Origin: Poseidonibacter lekithochrous
GTDB lineage: Bacteria; Campylobacterota; Campylobacteria; Campylobacterales; Arcobacteraceae
Assembly (NCBI RefSeq): GCF_018861145.1
Contig: NZ_JAHKQT010000030.1
Location: forward strand, 1-60,984
Direction of reading: 5' to 3'
DNA: 60,984 nucleotides
The notes beneath the pieces are model-generated. The model had not been told where the DNA came from and did no database searches. It saw only the letters and a list, made by a program, of their open reading frames with translations. A program made the position numbers and the translations under genes. Each line of letters begins with the position of its first letter. Position 1 is the stretch's first letter. Shown piece by piece: positions 17,689 to 27,219 of the stretch.

Positions 17689-19242
17689 ATGGATAAAAAT
17701 AGGATTATAGTATTTGATACTACATTAAGAGATGGTGAACAAAGCCCAGGTTGTTCAATGAATACAGAAGAAAAGATTAAAATAGCATTACAATTAGAGA
17801 AGTTAGGTGTTGATGTTATTGAAGCAGGATTTGCAGCTGCAAGTCCAGGAGATTTTGATGCGATTTCTAGAATTGCAGAACAAGTTAAAAACTCTTCTAT
17901 CTGTTCATTAAGTCGTGCTATTGATAACGATATTAAACAATCAGGATTAGCAGTAAGTAAAGCCGCAAAACATAGAATTCATACATTTATTGCTACTTCT
18001 CCAATTCATATGAAATACAAATTAAAAATGAATGAAGCTGAAGTTATTAAAAGAGCTGTTCACGCAGTTGAATATGCTAGAACATTTGTTAACGATGTTG
18101 AGTTCTCATTAGAGGATGCAGGACGTTCTGAAATCCCATTTATGAAAGAAGTAATGGATGCAGTTATAAGTGCAGGTGCTACAACAATTAATTTACCAGA
18201 TACTGTTGGATATAGATTACCTTATGAATTAGGTGCAATGGTTAAAGAATTAGCTGATTTTGCAGGTGACAGAGCTATTATTTCTGTTCATAATCATAAT
18301 GATTTAGGTTTATCAACTGCAAATACATTAGCCGCTGTTATGAATGGTGCTAGACAAATTGAAGTAACAATGAATGGTTTAGGTGAAAGAGCTGGTAATT
18401 CTGCTTTAGAAGAAGCTGTAATGGCTATTAAAACTAGAAAAGATGCTTTTGGAGATTTATATACTGGTATTAATACAGCTGAAATTTATCCAACATCAAG
18501 ATTAGTTGCAACTGTAACAGGTGTTGAACCACAACAGAATAAAGCAATTGTTGGTAAAAATGCATTTGCACATGAAAGTGGAATCCATCAAGATGGTATG
18601 TTAAAAAACAATGAAACATACGAAATTATGAGACCAGAAGATGTTGGTGTATTTAAAGAATCTACATTAATTTTAGGTAAACACTCAGGTCGTGCAGCAT
18701 TTAGAGATAAAATTGAGCACTTAGGTTTTGACAAAGTTAGTGATGAAGAATTAAATGCTGCTTTTGAAAAATTTAAAGTTTTAGCTGATAAGAAAAAAGA
18801 TGTGAGTGATGATGATATTAGAATGTTAATTACTGATGAATCATTAAATCAAGATAAGACTTATGAGTTAGATGCATTACAAATTTCTGATTGTTCCTCT
18901 GGAGTTCCAACAGCCGCAGTTGCTATTAAATTCCAAGATAAAATTATGAGAGATGCAGCTATTGGAGATGGTACTATGGATGCAATCTTTAAAACTATTG
19001 ATAGATTAACAGGTTATAATGGAGAACTTAAAGATTATAAAGTTACTTCAGTAACAGAAGGTAAAGATGCCTTAGCAAAAGTAACAACAAGAGTTTCTTT
19101 TGATGATGAGTCTCCTGCATTTGTTGGCCATGGTTTAAGTATTGATACTATGTTAGCAACTGCAAAAGCATATTTAAGTGCTTTAAATTCTTACCTTTCT
19201 CAAAAAGAAAGACTTTCTAAAAAAACTTCACACCAAGTATAA
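17689..19242 (+). CDS. leuA: 2-isopropylmalate synthase
   Basis: 517 residues, the long type I form. It condenses acetyl-CoA with 2-oxoisovalerate, the first committed step of leucine synthesis. The DRE-TIM catalytic barrel starts [13 protein letters not shown] (R14, D15), and the metal motif [16 protein letters not shown] and [13 protein letters not shown] are present. The C-terminal regulatory domain (about 390-510), which binds leucine for feedback inhibition, is intact. AAAAGG precedes the ATG. Other leu genes are not in the window. It lies downstream of the leader peptide. Confidence 0.96.
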   Translation: MDKNRIIVFDTTLRDGEQSPGCSMNTEEKIKIALQLEKLGVDVIEAGFAAASPGDFDAISRIAEQVKNSSICSLSRAIDNDIKQSGLAVSKAAKHRIHTFIATSPIHMKYKLKMNEAEVIKRAVHAVEYARTFVNDVEFSLEDAGRSEIPFMKEVMDAVISAGATTINLPDTVGYRLPYELGAMVKELADFAGDRAIISVHNHNDLGLSTANTLAAVMNGARQIEVTMNGLGERAGNSALEEAVMAIKTRKDAFGDLYTGINTAEIYPTSRLVATVTGVEPQQNKAIVGKNAFAHESGIHQDGMLKNNETYEIMRPEDVGVFKESTLILGKHSGRAAFRDKIEHLGFDKVSDEELNAAFEKFKVLADKKKDVSDDDIRMLITDESLNQDKTYELDALQISDCSSGVPTAAVAIKFQDKIMRDAAIGDGTMDAIFKTIDRLTGYNGELKDYKVTSVTEGKDALAKVTTRVSFDDESPAFVGHGLSIDTMLATAKAYLSALNSYLSQKERLSKKTSHQV

Positions 19243-19273
19243 ATATCAAAAGCAGATTTACTGCTTTTGATAT
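19243..19273 (+). terminator. 13-bp perfect inverted repeat after leuA
   Basis: ATATCAAAAGCAG (19243-19255), loop ATTTA, CTGCTTTTGATAT (19261-19273). It begins at the base after the leuA stop. There is no T-run after it, so it may act as an mRNA-end stabiliser or a weak terminator rather than a classical one. Confidence 0.6.
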
Positions 19274-19311
19274 AAAATAATCCAGATTTAAGCTAGGAGA
19301 AATAATATCAT

Positions 19312-21303
19312 ATGATGCAGTTTAACTTCTTTTTGAAACTTTTAAAAGAATCTTTTAGAGATCTGATTCCAATCATAATAGTTATTTTATTTTTCCAATT
19401 AGCAATTATACAAGTTATACCTGATGAATGGTTAAATACTACTATTGGTTTAGGAATAGTTGGAATTGGTCTTGCAATATTCTTACAAGGTTTAGAAATC
19501 GGAGTATTTCCAGTAGGGGAAGGACTAGCAAGAGATTTTGCTAAATCTGGATGGACTTCATGGATATTAATATTTGGTTTTTTAATAGGTTTCGGTACTA
19601 CAATAGCCGAACCAGCTCTTGCCGTAATTGCAGATAAAGCAGCTTCTATTTCAAGTGGAAGAATTGATGCAACAGTTTTAAGGTTTGTAGTTGCAGGTTC
19701 TGTTGGTCTTGCAATTTTATTAGGTGTCTTTAGAATTATTAAAGGTCATCCAATTCATTATTATATTATCGCAGGATATATAATAGTCGTTACAGTGACT
19801 TTTTTTGCACCTGCTGAGATTATTGGATTATCTTACGATTTAGGTGGAGTTACCACTTCCACAGTAACTGTACCTTTAGTTGCTGCACTTGGGATTGGAT
19901 TAGCTTCAAATATTAAAGGAAGAAATCCTGTAATTGATGGATTTGGATTAATTGCATTCGCTTCTTTAACCCCAATGATATTTGTTCAAGTTTATGGAAT
20001 TGCTGTGTATAATTTAGTTGATGCACAAAATGTAGCTACAATTGTAGTCAAAGCAGCAGTTTCTTCTCCTACTGATATTACTGATAAATCAGTTTTTTAT
20101 GGAATATTATCAGTTATAAAAGATGTAATACCTATCTTAGTAATAATTATGTTCTTTCAATATGGAGTATTAAAAAAAACAATTGAAAACTTGAAAACAG
20201 TATTTTTAGGTTTTACTCTTGTAATAGTTGGCTTATATGCATTTATTCTTGGACTTGAAATGGGTCTTTTCTCACTTGGTGAGACAATGGCATATCAATT
20301 AACTAAATCTGATTCTGTAATGATGATATATGCATTTGCTTTTTCTATTGGCTTCTCAACTACTATGGCAGAACCAGCTCTTATGGCAATTGCAAAAAAA
20401 GCAAAAGATATTTCTGATGGTAAAATTAATGATTTTGCTTTAAGATTATTTGTAGCTTTTGGTGTTGCTTCAGGTATTGCTTTAGGAGCTTTTAGAATTG
20501 TTGATGGTGGACACATTCATTATTATATTATTGTTGGTTATTTAATTGTAATCATTCTAACTTTTATAGCTCCTAAATATATTATTCCAATTGCTTATGA
20601 TTCAGGTGGAGTTACAACTTCAACAGTTACAGTACCTTTAGTAGCAGCGCTTGGGATTGGTTTAGCTACTAATATACCAGGAAGAAGTCCTTTAATTGAT
20701 GGTTTTGGTCTAATTGCTTTTGCTTCATTATTTCCAATGATTACAGTAATGGCATATGGTATTTTAATTGAGAAGCTTGAAGTTAAATCAGATACACAAA
20801 TTGAAAAAGAAAATTTACTTCATGATAATATAATTGATGCAGATAATATGTCTTTAGCAACAGTTAAAATTGATGGTACCTCTACTAGACATTCTTTTGA
20901 ATTAGAATTCTCAGCTGTGGTTATTATAGTTCCTAATGAAAGAAGATTTGATGCTATTGAAGCTGCTAAAAATGTGGGGGCTTCTGGAGTTACTGTTATT
21001 CCTGCTGAGGGAATTGGCTTTGAAAATATGACTAATATTTATAGAAGATCTTTTGAGCATAATGAATCTTTATTGTTATTTTTACTTCCTGAATATTTAG
21101 TTAATGATGTTGTTAAATCAATTATTCATTCACTTGATCTTACTACAACAGGAAAAGGTGTCGCTTTTGCGTTTCCTTTAACGCATATGAAAGGTATTTC
21201 TTTATCAAAAGAAGATATTTTTAAAGAACAAGCATATCAAATTAACCTAAATAAAGAACAAGGAGAGAGTAATGAAACAAGCAAAAACATTAATAGAAGT
21301 TGA
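19312..21303 (+). CDS. DUF1538-DUF1538-PII-like fusion membrane protein
   Basis: 663 residues. Two homologous membrane units (about 1-230 and 245-485) each carry the DUF1538 signature: GLEIGVFPVGE / GLEMGLFSLGE, TTIAEPALAVIA / TTMAEPALMAIA, DLGGVTTSTVTVPLVAALGIGLA / DSGGVTTSTVTVPLVAALGIGLA. The soluble C-terminal part (about 520-640) resembles a PII-like domain (AAKNVGASGVTVIPAEGIG, then GVAFAFPLTHMKGI). DUF1538 proteins are putative transporters of unknown substrate. The PII part suggests gating by a nucleotide or other small ligand, which is inference. Its end overlaps the thioredoxin-like gene by 32 nt. Confidence 0.85.
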   Translation: MMQFNFFLKLLKESFRDLIPIIIVILFFQLAIIQVIPDEWLNTTIGLGIVGIGLAIFLQGLEIGVFPVGEGLARDFAKSGWTSWILIFGFLIGFGTTIAEPALAVIADKAASISSGRIDATVLRFVVAGSVGLAILLGVFRIIKGHPIHYYIIAGYIIVVTVTFFAPAEIIGLSYDLGGVTTSTVTVPLVAALGIGLASNIKGRNPVIDGFGLIAFASLTPMIFVQVYGIAVYNLVDAQNVATIVVKAAVSSPTDITDKSVFYGILSVIKDVIPILVIIMFFQYGVLKKTIENLKTVFLGFTLVIVGLYAFILGLEMGLFSLGETMAYQLTKSDSVMMIYAFAFSIGFSTTMAEPALMAIAKKAKDISDGKINDFALRLFVAFGVASGIALGAFRIVDGGHIHYYIIVGYLIVIILTFIAPKYIIPIAYDSGGVTTSTVTVPLVAALGIGLATNIPGRSPLIDGFGLIAFASLFPMITVMAYGILIEKLEVKSDTQIEKENLLHDNIIDADNMSLATVKIDGTSTRHSFELEFSAVVIIVPNERRFDAIEAAKNVGASGVTVIPAEGIGFENMTNIYRRSFEHNESLLLFLLPEYLVNDVVKSIIHSLDLTTTGKGVAFAFPLTHMKGISLSKEDIFKEQAYQINLNKEQGESNETSKNINRS

Positions 21304-21601
21304 AAACATTATTAATACTGGAAATCCTGTATTAATATACTTCTCAGGTGAGAATTGTTCAGTTTGTAAGGTTTTAAAACCAAAAATTGAAGAAGAAATA
21401 AGTAAAAACTTTCCTTTATTTGATTTAATTGAAGTTCAAACGGATTTACATAAAGAGATAACAAGCCACTTTACGGTATTTTCAATACCAACTATGTTAA
21501 TCTTTTTAGATAAAAAAGAGTTTTTTAGACGTGGAAGAAATATATCTGTTTCTATGTTTATGGAAGAGATAAGAAGACCATATAATTTAATGACAAAGTA
21601 G
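21272..21601 (+). CDS. Thioredoxin-like protein
   Basis: 109 residues, single domain, no signal peptide. The redox motif is C29-S-V-C32 and a cis-proline segment (FSIPTMLIF) follows at about 70-78. AAGGAGAG lies within the end of the DUF1538-PII gene. Ser-Val between the cysteines differs from the Gly-Pro of classical thioredoxin, so it is a specialised relative. Tight overlap with the genes on both sides suggests a shared redox-related job, but the partner is unknown. Confidence 0.85.
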   Translation: MKQAKTLIEVENIINTGNPVLIYFSGENCSVCKVLKPKIEEEISKNFPLFDLIEVQTDLHKEITSHFTVFSIPTMLIFLDKKEFFRRGRNISVSMFMEEIRRPYNLMTK

Positions 21602-21604
21602 AAT

Positions 21605-22030
21605 ATGAAAAGAACACTTTTAATTTTTTTAATAATATTTATTTTAATGCAATTTATTAGAGTTGATCAAACTAATGTTGCAGTAGAAAAAGATTTAGAA
21701 ATCAAAGCCCCTATAGAAATTATGACAATATTTAAAAACTCTTGTTATGATTGTCATTCAAATGAAGTTAAATGGCCTTGGTATTCTCAAGTTGCACCAT
21801 TTTCATGGACTATTACAAATCATGTTGATAATGGAAGAGATTGGTTAAATTTTTCGATTTGGGAAACGTATACCGATGAAGAAAAAGAAAAAAGATTAAA
21901 AGGTATTTATCGAACTGCATATGCAATAATGCCATTACCTACTTATATTTGGTTACATAAAGAAGCAGATTTAACTAAAGAGCAAAGAAATTTGATACGA
22001 GATTGGACTGGAGTGAGAAAGTATAAGTGA
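21605..22030 (+). CDS. Haem-binding domain protein (c-type, single CxxCH)
   Basis: 141 residues. An N-terminal helix (about 1-17) acts as a signal or membrane anchor. One haem motif, C47-Y-D-C50-H51, sits in the family context FKNSCYDCHSNEVKWPWYSQVAPFSW, typical of the Haem_bd domain family. AIMPLPTY (about 120) could supply a Met ligand. It would be periplasmic. The start follows the thioredoxin-like stop by 3 nt, and its stop overlaps the GTG of the MutS gene by 4 nt. Confidence 0.87.
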   Translation: MKRTLLIFLIIFILMQFIRVDQTNVAVEKDLEIKAPIEIMTIFKNSCYDCHSNEVKWPWYSQVAPFSWTITNHVDNGRDWLNFSIWETYTDEEKEKRLKGIYRTAYAIMPLPTYIWLHKEADLTKEQRNLIRDWTGVRKYK

Positions 22031-24987
22031 GAGAAGAAGTAGCAGAAATATTAGCAAATAAAAAGACACTTTTAACAATTACATATTTTAAATTACAAAA
22101 ACTGTTTGAAAAAAAGTATGGTAAAAATACTGTAGTTTTAATGGAAATAGGAACATTTTTTGAAGTTTACGAAGTTAATAATGATGATGAGCAAATAGGA
22201 AAAGCAAAAGAAATTGCAGAACTGTTAAATATTCAATTAACAAGAAAAAATAAAACAATCTTAGAAAATTCACAAGAAAATCCAATTATGGCAGGAGTTC
22301 CTGCTATATCTTTGGAGAAACACTTAGCTAGAATTATCTCAGAACAAAAATATACAGTTGTTCTTATAAAACAAAAAGGCGTACCACCAAATGTTTCTAG
22401 ATACTTAGACACAGTTGTAAGTCCTGGAACAAACTTTGATTTCGTGATAGACCAAGATGAAAATAATATCACTTCACTTTTAGTTGATCAAAGTAGAGGA
22501 ATATATCTACTTGGGTATTCTGCTATTGATGTAACAACTGGAAAGTGTTACTATAATGAAATACATGGAACTAGTGAAGATAAATTTTTTGCCTTAGATG
22601 AAGTATTTAATTATATGAATATGCATAAAACAAATGAAGTTATAATTACTTTTGCTGATAAAAATATAAATCAAAAAGAAGTTATAGATTACTTAGAATT
22701 AAAATTAAAAACATTTCATATAGGAACTTTTAGACCTAAAATAGCATATCAAAATGAATTGTTTAAAAATGTATTTTCAATTCAATCTTTATTAACGGCA
22801 ATTGAGCATTTAGATATGGAAAGAGTACCTTTAAGTACAGAATCCTTATCTGTGTTAATAGACTTTGTAATTGGACATGATTCAAATATTATACAAAAAT
22901 TATCTCTTCCTTCTAAACTTGATATTAGTAAATATATTTATTTAGGTAATAATGCAATTGAGCAATTAAATATAATTGAAACTAATCATAACCCCTCACT
23001 TATTAAACTTATAAATAATACATCAACAGCAATGGGGAAAAGACTTTTAAAAGAGAGACTAACTCATCCTATCAAAGATTCAAAAGAACTATTAAGAAGA
23101 TTTGCACTATCAAAAGAATTATTTGATTATCATGCGCCAATCGAGAATGAATTAGCAAATATTTATGATATTGAAAGACTAACAAGAAGAATTAAACTTA
23201 CACGTCTTCATCCTTTTGAATTAAACTATTTATATGACTCCCTTCTTAGTATTAAAGAAGTTGTAACTTTTATGGAAAACTATAAGTTCATATCTCCTCC
23301 TTGTTCTAGTGCGGATTTAGAACTGTTTATTAGCTCAATAGATTCAACATTTGACTTATCTATATCTGGAAAATATATGTTAAAAGATGTAGAAACGAAT
23401 ATGGTAAATGGTGGAATAAATACTCAAATTGATGAGTTGAATGCACAAAATGAAGTTTTATATTCAAAACTAGAAATGCTAAGAGCTCATGTATTAGATT
23501 TCCTAAAATCTAGTGATTCAAACTTTATTGGTATTAATAGATTAGATAAAGAAGGTTTCTTTTTAACATTGACAAAAAATAGATTTAACCTTATAAAAGA
23601 AGAGCTTTTAAATTCACATATAATAATAGATGATGAATTATATTTATTTAAAGATTTTACTATTAAGATACAAACAAATTCTGTAAAAATATTTTGTAAA
23701 TTAACAGATGAAATATCTGATAAATACGTACATAATTTAAGAAAAATAGTTGAACTAAATAAATTAGTATTTAAAGAAAAAATATTAGAGTTTGAAAAAA
23801 AATTTGCTCCTCTTTTAGAAGATTTAGTCCAGTTTATTGCTGAAGTTGATTTAACAGTTTCAAATATAAAAACAGCCAAAAAATATAACTATGTTTGCCC
23901 AAAACTTGTAAAAACTAATGATAATGAAAACTTTATAGAGTGTATTGACTTAAGGCACCCAATAATTGAAGCAAATGAAGAGCAGGGTATTTATGTACCA
24001 AATGATATTATTTTAGGTGAATTAAGTCTTGCATCTAAAGAGTATAAAGATAATGTGATTATAAAAAACTCAAATCCAGTAAATATAAAAAACAATAAAA
24101 TGCATGGTGTTTTGTTATATGGAATTAACTCATCTGGAAAATCTTCACTAATGAAAGCTATTGGAATTGCAGTAATCTTAGCACAAGCTGGTTTTTATGT
24201 ACCTGCAAAGTCTATGAGATTCTCAATCTTTGATGCTGTTTATACGAGAATATCAGGTGCTGATAATATTGCAAAAGGTTTATCTTCTTTTGCTGTAGAA
24301 ATGTTAGAACTAAAAAATATTTTCAATCGTGCGAGTAAAAAGTCTTTAGTTTTAGGTGATGAAATTTCCCATAGTACTGAAACAATGAGTGGATTATCAA
24401 TTGTTGCAAGTTCTATTTTAAAGCTTTCAAAACTTGAAGCTATTTTTGTATTTGCTACACATCTTCATCAACTTCCAGAAATAAAAGAAGTAGAAGAGTT
24501 AAAAAACATTATTTCACTTCATTTATCTGTAATGTATAAAGACGAGGAAGATAAACTTGTTTTTGATAGAAAATTAGCATATGGAAGTGGTTCTTCTATG
24601 TATGGATTAGAGTATGCAAAATCTTTACATATGGATAAAGAGTTTTTAACAATTGCAAATGATATAAGAAAAAAACTTACAGATGATTATGATTCAATTG
24701 AGAGACTTAGTATGCGTAAAACTTCAAAATATAATAAGAATGTTTACTCGTCTTCCTGCATAATATGTGGTAAGGCATGCGACGATGTTCATCATATAAA
24801 AGAGCAAGCACGAGCAAATAAAGAAGGTTTTATTGAGCATATAAATGCAAACCATAAATATAATTTAATTCCTTTGTGTAAAGAACATCATAAAATGGTA
24901 CATGATGGAAGAATAAATGTAAATGGATTTGTAGCAACTTCAAAAGGTTTAGAGTTACATTATACAGATGCAGGAGAACAAAAGTAG
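22027..24987 (+). CDS. MutS7-like mismatch-repair ATPase fused to HNH nuclease
   Basis: 986 residues, GTG start overlapping the previous stop. It has a MutS-type mismatch-recognition N-terminus with F44-F45-E46 (the FxE motif in GTFFEVYE), connector and lever regions, then the ABC ATPase: Walker A G699-INSSGKS-706, Walker B with D778-E779 (GDEISHSTETMSG), and FATHLHQL. The C-terminus is an HNH domain: C911, C914, H922-H923, N946, C951, H955 and H959. MutS2 of this phylum lacks FxE and carries an Smr nuclease instead. The domain order matches the MutS7 group known from epsilonproteobacteria and octocoral mitochondria. It could recognise and cut on its own. Confidence 0.88.
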   Translation: MREEVAEILANKKTLLTITYFKLQKLFEKKYGKNTVVLMEIGTFFEVYEVNNDDEQIGKAKEIAELLNIQLTRKNKTILENSQENPIMAGVPAISLEKHLARIISEQKYTVVLIKQKGVPPNVSRYLDTVVSPGTNFDFVIDQDENNITSLLVDQSRGIYLLGYSAIDVTTGKCYYNEIHGTSEDKFFALDEVFNYMNMHKTNEVIITFADKNINQKEVIDYLELKLKTFHIGTFRPKIAYQNELFKNVFSIQSLLTAIEHLDMERVPLSTESLSVLIDFVIGHDSNIIQKLSLPSKLDISKYIYLGNNAIEQLNIIETNHNPSLIKLINNTSTAMGKRLLKERLTHPIKDSKELLRRFALSKELFDYHAPIENELANIYDIERLTRRIKLTRLHPFELNYLYDSLLSIKEVVTFMENYKFISPPCSSADLELFISSIDSTFDLSISGKYMLKDVETNMVNGGINTQIDELNAQNEVLYSKLEMLRAHVLDFLKSSDSNFIGINRLDKEGFFLTLTKNRFNLIKEELLNSHIIIDDELYLFKDFTIKIQTNSVKIFCKLTDEISDKYVHNLRKIVELNKLVFKEKILEFEKKFAPLLEDLVQFIAEVDLTVSNIKTAKKYNYVCPKLVKTNDNENFIECIDLRHPIIEANEEQGIYVPNDIILGELSLASKEYKDNVIIKNSNPVNIKNNKMHGVLLYGINSSGKSSLMKAIGIAVILAQAGFYVPAKSMRFSIFDAVYTRISGADNIAKGLSSFAVEMLELKNIFNRASKKSLVLGDEISHSTETMSGLSIVASSILKLSKLEAIFVFATHLHQLPEIKEVEELKNIISLHLSVMYKDEEDKLVFDRKLAYGSGSSMYGLEYAKSLHMDKEFLTIANDIRKKLTDDYDSIERLSMRKTSKYNKNVYSSSCIICGKACDDVHHIKEQARANKEGFIEHINANHKYNLIPLCKEHHKMVHDGRINVNGFVATSKGLELHYTDAGEQK

Positions 24988-25010
24988 AAGCGAGAAGATA
25001 AAAATTCTTC

Positions 25011-26330
25011 TTAATCCTCTTCTTGTACTTCTGGTAGTTTTATTGCTAGAAAGATACCTATAACACCTATTATTGATAATAAAAGAATAATTCCATTTAA
25101 TCCAATACTTGAACTAAGTGTTCCTATAAAACCTGCAAATAATAATACAATACCAATAATTGTATTACTAACAGCTACATAATCAGTTCTCTTATTTCCA
25201 CCTGCTAAATCAACTAAATAAGTTTTTCTTCCAATTCTAATACCTTGATATCCAACTGTTAAAACAAAATATATCAAAGGCATTAACCAAATGATTGAAA
25301 AAATATTTTCATAAAATATACTTAAAGTAAAAACTAAAAATCCAAGAGCAGTAGAAATACTAGCACCTATAATCATAGATTTTCTACTAGAAATATCAGA
25401 TAATTTTCCCCAAATAACAGAAGAAGAAAAATCAGCAAGACCACTTGATAAAATAAATAAACCCAATAAATAATTACTAGAATCTGATTGTTGCTGAGCT
25501 AAAATTACAAAAAAAGGTGCACTTAATACTGAACATAAAAATAAGGCTCTTGTTATTACAAAAAGTCTAAAATCTTTATCTGTTTTTAGAAGAGATATCT
25601 TTTTTAAAGCAACACTTATGGCATTTCCTCCACCATCAGTCTCCCCTTTAAACTCTTCAATTTTTAAGTAAGTTAATGAAGCAATTATCCAAAAAATACC
25701 AGCTAAGAAAAGTAAAACTCCAAAGTTTTGAGGTGAAAATGGCTTTTCACCAACTAGTAAAAAATATACTCCAAGACCAATTACAATAAGTCCAGCTAAA
25801 GATCCTGAGTAACCATTTAATGCACCTCTTCTTGTTTTAGGAATAGTTTTGCCTATTACATCTTTTGCAGCAACGGAGCTTAATCCTCTTGCTAAACTCA
25901 TTATGATTATTAAAGTAATAATTGCAATTCCTGCATTTAATCCTTGCATATTCCAAGCAACAATTCCTATTGCAATAATACAAAGTGCTTGAATAAAAAC
26001 TCCAAGACTCCAAATATATTTTCTAATAGGAAGTTTTCTAACATATGCTGCAATTAAAAGTTGAGGTAAAAGTGAACCAGATTCTTTTATAGGAACTAAA
26101 AAACTAATTAAAAAAAGAGGAACACTAAGACTTTCCATTAGCCATGGAATAATTACTTTCATATTGGCAACAGAGTCTGCAAGTTTGTTAAAAAAGTAAC
26201 TAATAATAGTTAAGAAAAAGTTTCCTGGAACTACTTTACAAGCTTTTTCATCAATAGCTTTGCAAACTCTTGCATCTTCTTCATTCATCATTTTTTCATA
26301 GATAGATTCGTATTTTAATTTTAATGACAT
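25011..26330 (-). CDS. Major facilitator superfamily transporter
   Basis: 439 residues. A cytoplasmic N-terminal segment of about 40 residues is followed by about 12 membrane helices. Weak MFS loop motifs are present (ARGLSSVAAKDVIGKTIPKTRRG after TM4-5, and a DxSSRK loop in WGKLSDISSRKS). Substrate cannot be inferred. It is convergent with the MutS gene (24 nt apart) and downstream of a small membrane protein and hisA, with which it may be co-transcribed. Confidence 0.85.
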   Translation of the reverse strand: MSLKLKYESIYEKMMNEEDARVCKAIDEKACKVVPGNFFLTIISYFFNKLADSVANMKVIIPWLMESLSVPLFLISFLVPIKESGSLLPQLLIAAYVRKLPIRKYIWSLGVFIQALCIIAIGIVAWNMQGLNAGIAIITLIIIMSLARGLSSVAAKDVIGKTIPKTRRGALNGYSGSLAGLIVIGLGVYFLLVGEKPFSPQNFGVLLFLAGIFWIIASLTYLKIEEFKGETDGGGNAISVALKKISLLKTDKDFRLFVITRALFLCSVLSAPFFVILAQQQSDSSNYLLGLFILSSGLADFSSSVIWGKLSDISSRKSMIIGASISTALGFLVFTLSIFYENIFSIIWLMPLIYFVLTVGYQGIRIGRKTYLVDLAGGNKRTDYVAVSNTIIGIVLLFAGFIGTLSSSIGLNGIILLLSIIGVIGIFLAIKLPEVQEED

Positions 26331-26331
26331 T

Positions 26332-26481
26332 TTATTTCTTTTTAGCAGTAAGTATACTTCTTATAAGAAGTCCTATAAAAAATAGAGCAATTCCTCCATT
26401 TATATAAAAGCCTTGCATATTATTATCTTCAAAAAATAAATATGCAAGTGCTGCAAATACTAGAGAAATTACTAAACACAT
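26332..26481 (-). CDS. Small two-helix membrane protein
   Basis: 49 codons on the minus strand, filling the gap between hisA and the MFS gene almost exactly. It begins MCLVISLVFAALAYLFF, has a polar turn (EDNNMQGFYINGG), a second hydrophobic helix (IALFFIGLLIRSI) and a basic tail (TAKKK). This is a coherent small membrane protein rather than random sequence. No strong ribosome site is seen, so translation may depend on coupling from hisA. Family unknown. Confidence 0.55.
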   Translation of the reverse strand: MCLVISLVFAALAYLFFEDNNMQGFYINGGIALFFIGLLIRSILTAKKK

Positions 26482-26490
26482 ATTAACTAT

Positions 26491-27204
26491 TTAGTCTTTT
26501 AATACTTTAAACCCTTCTTCTAAGTCTAAAGTTCCTTCATAAAATGCTTTTCCTACAATAACACCAGAGATGTTGCCGTTTACTTTACAGTTAATTATGT
26601 CATTGATATCTTTAACACCACCAGAGGCAATAGTATCAACTCCTGAAGCTAATGCAATAGATTGAGTAAACTCTACATTTACCCCACAAAGCATACCGTC
26701 TTTTGAAATATCAGTACAGATAATAGCTTCAACACCAGCGTTTGCAAATTCCTTTGCTAATGTTGTAGCTTCCATAGTAGAAACTTCAGCCCAACCTTCA
26801 ACTGCAACCATTCCATTCATTGCATCAATTCCAACTGCAATTGGATATTTTGCAGCCATATCTTTTACAAATTGAGGGTCTTTAACTGCAATTGAGCCTA
26901 GAATTAATCTATCAACTCCAAGTTCAATATACATTTTGATAGTTTCTTCATCTCTAATACCACCACCTAGTTCAATTTTAAGATTACAATTTTCTCTAAT
27001 CTTTTTTATTTGTTCTAAGTTTGCAGGCTCACCTGCAAAAGCACCATTTAAATCAACTATATGAAGCCATTTACTTCCTAATTCTTCAAATCTTTTTGCT
27101 ACTTGCCAAGGTTCATCTGAATAGATTTTTGCACTTTCCATTAGCCCTTTACTTAGTCTTACAGCTTTTCCGTCTTTTAAATCTATTGCTGGTAAAATAT
27201 CCAT
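26491..27204 (-). CDS. hisA: Phosphoribosylformimino-AICAR ribotide isomerase
   Basis: 237 residues. Amadori isomerase of histidine synthesis that turns ProFAR into PRFAR. The (beta/alpha)8 barrel shows both phosphate motifs: [10 protein letters not shown] with LGSIAVKDP, and SGGVKDIND with [10 protein letters not shown]. The catalytic aspartates are in [12 protein letters not shown] and CTDISKDGM. It is 15 nt downstream of hisH, whose reaction follows it in the pathway. hisF is not in the window. Confidence 0.96.
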   Translation of the reverse strand: MDILPAIDLKDGKAVRLSKGLMESAKIYSDEPWQVAKRFEELGSKWLHIVDLNGAFAGEPANLEQIKKIRENCNLKIELGGGIRDEETIKMYIELGVDRLILGSIAVKDPQFVKDMAAKYPIAVGIDAMNGMVAVEGWAEVSTMEATTLAKEFANAGVEAIICTDISKDGMLCGVNVEFTQSIALASGVDTIASGGVKDINDIINCKVNGNISGVIVGKAFYEGTLDLEEGFKVLKD

Positions 27205-27219
27205 CTTTTTACTTCCTCT

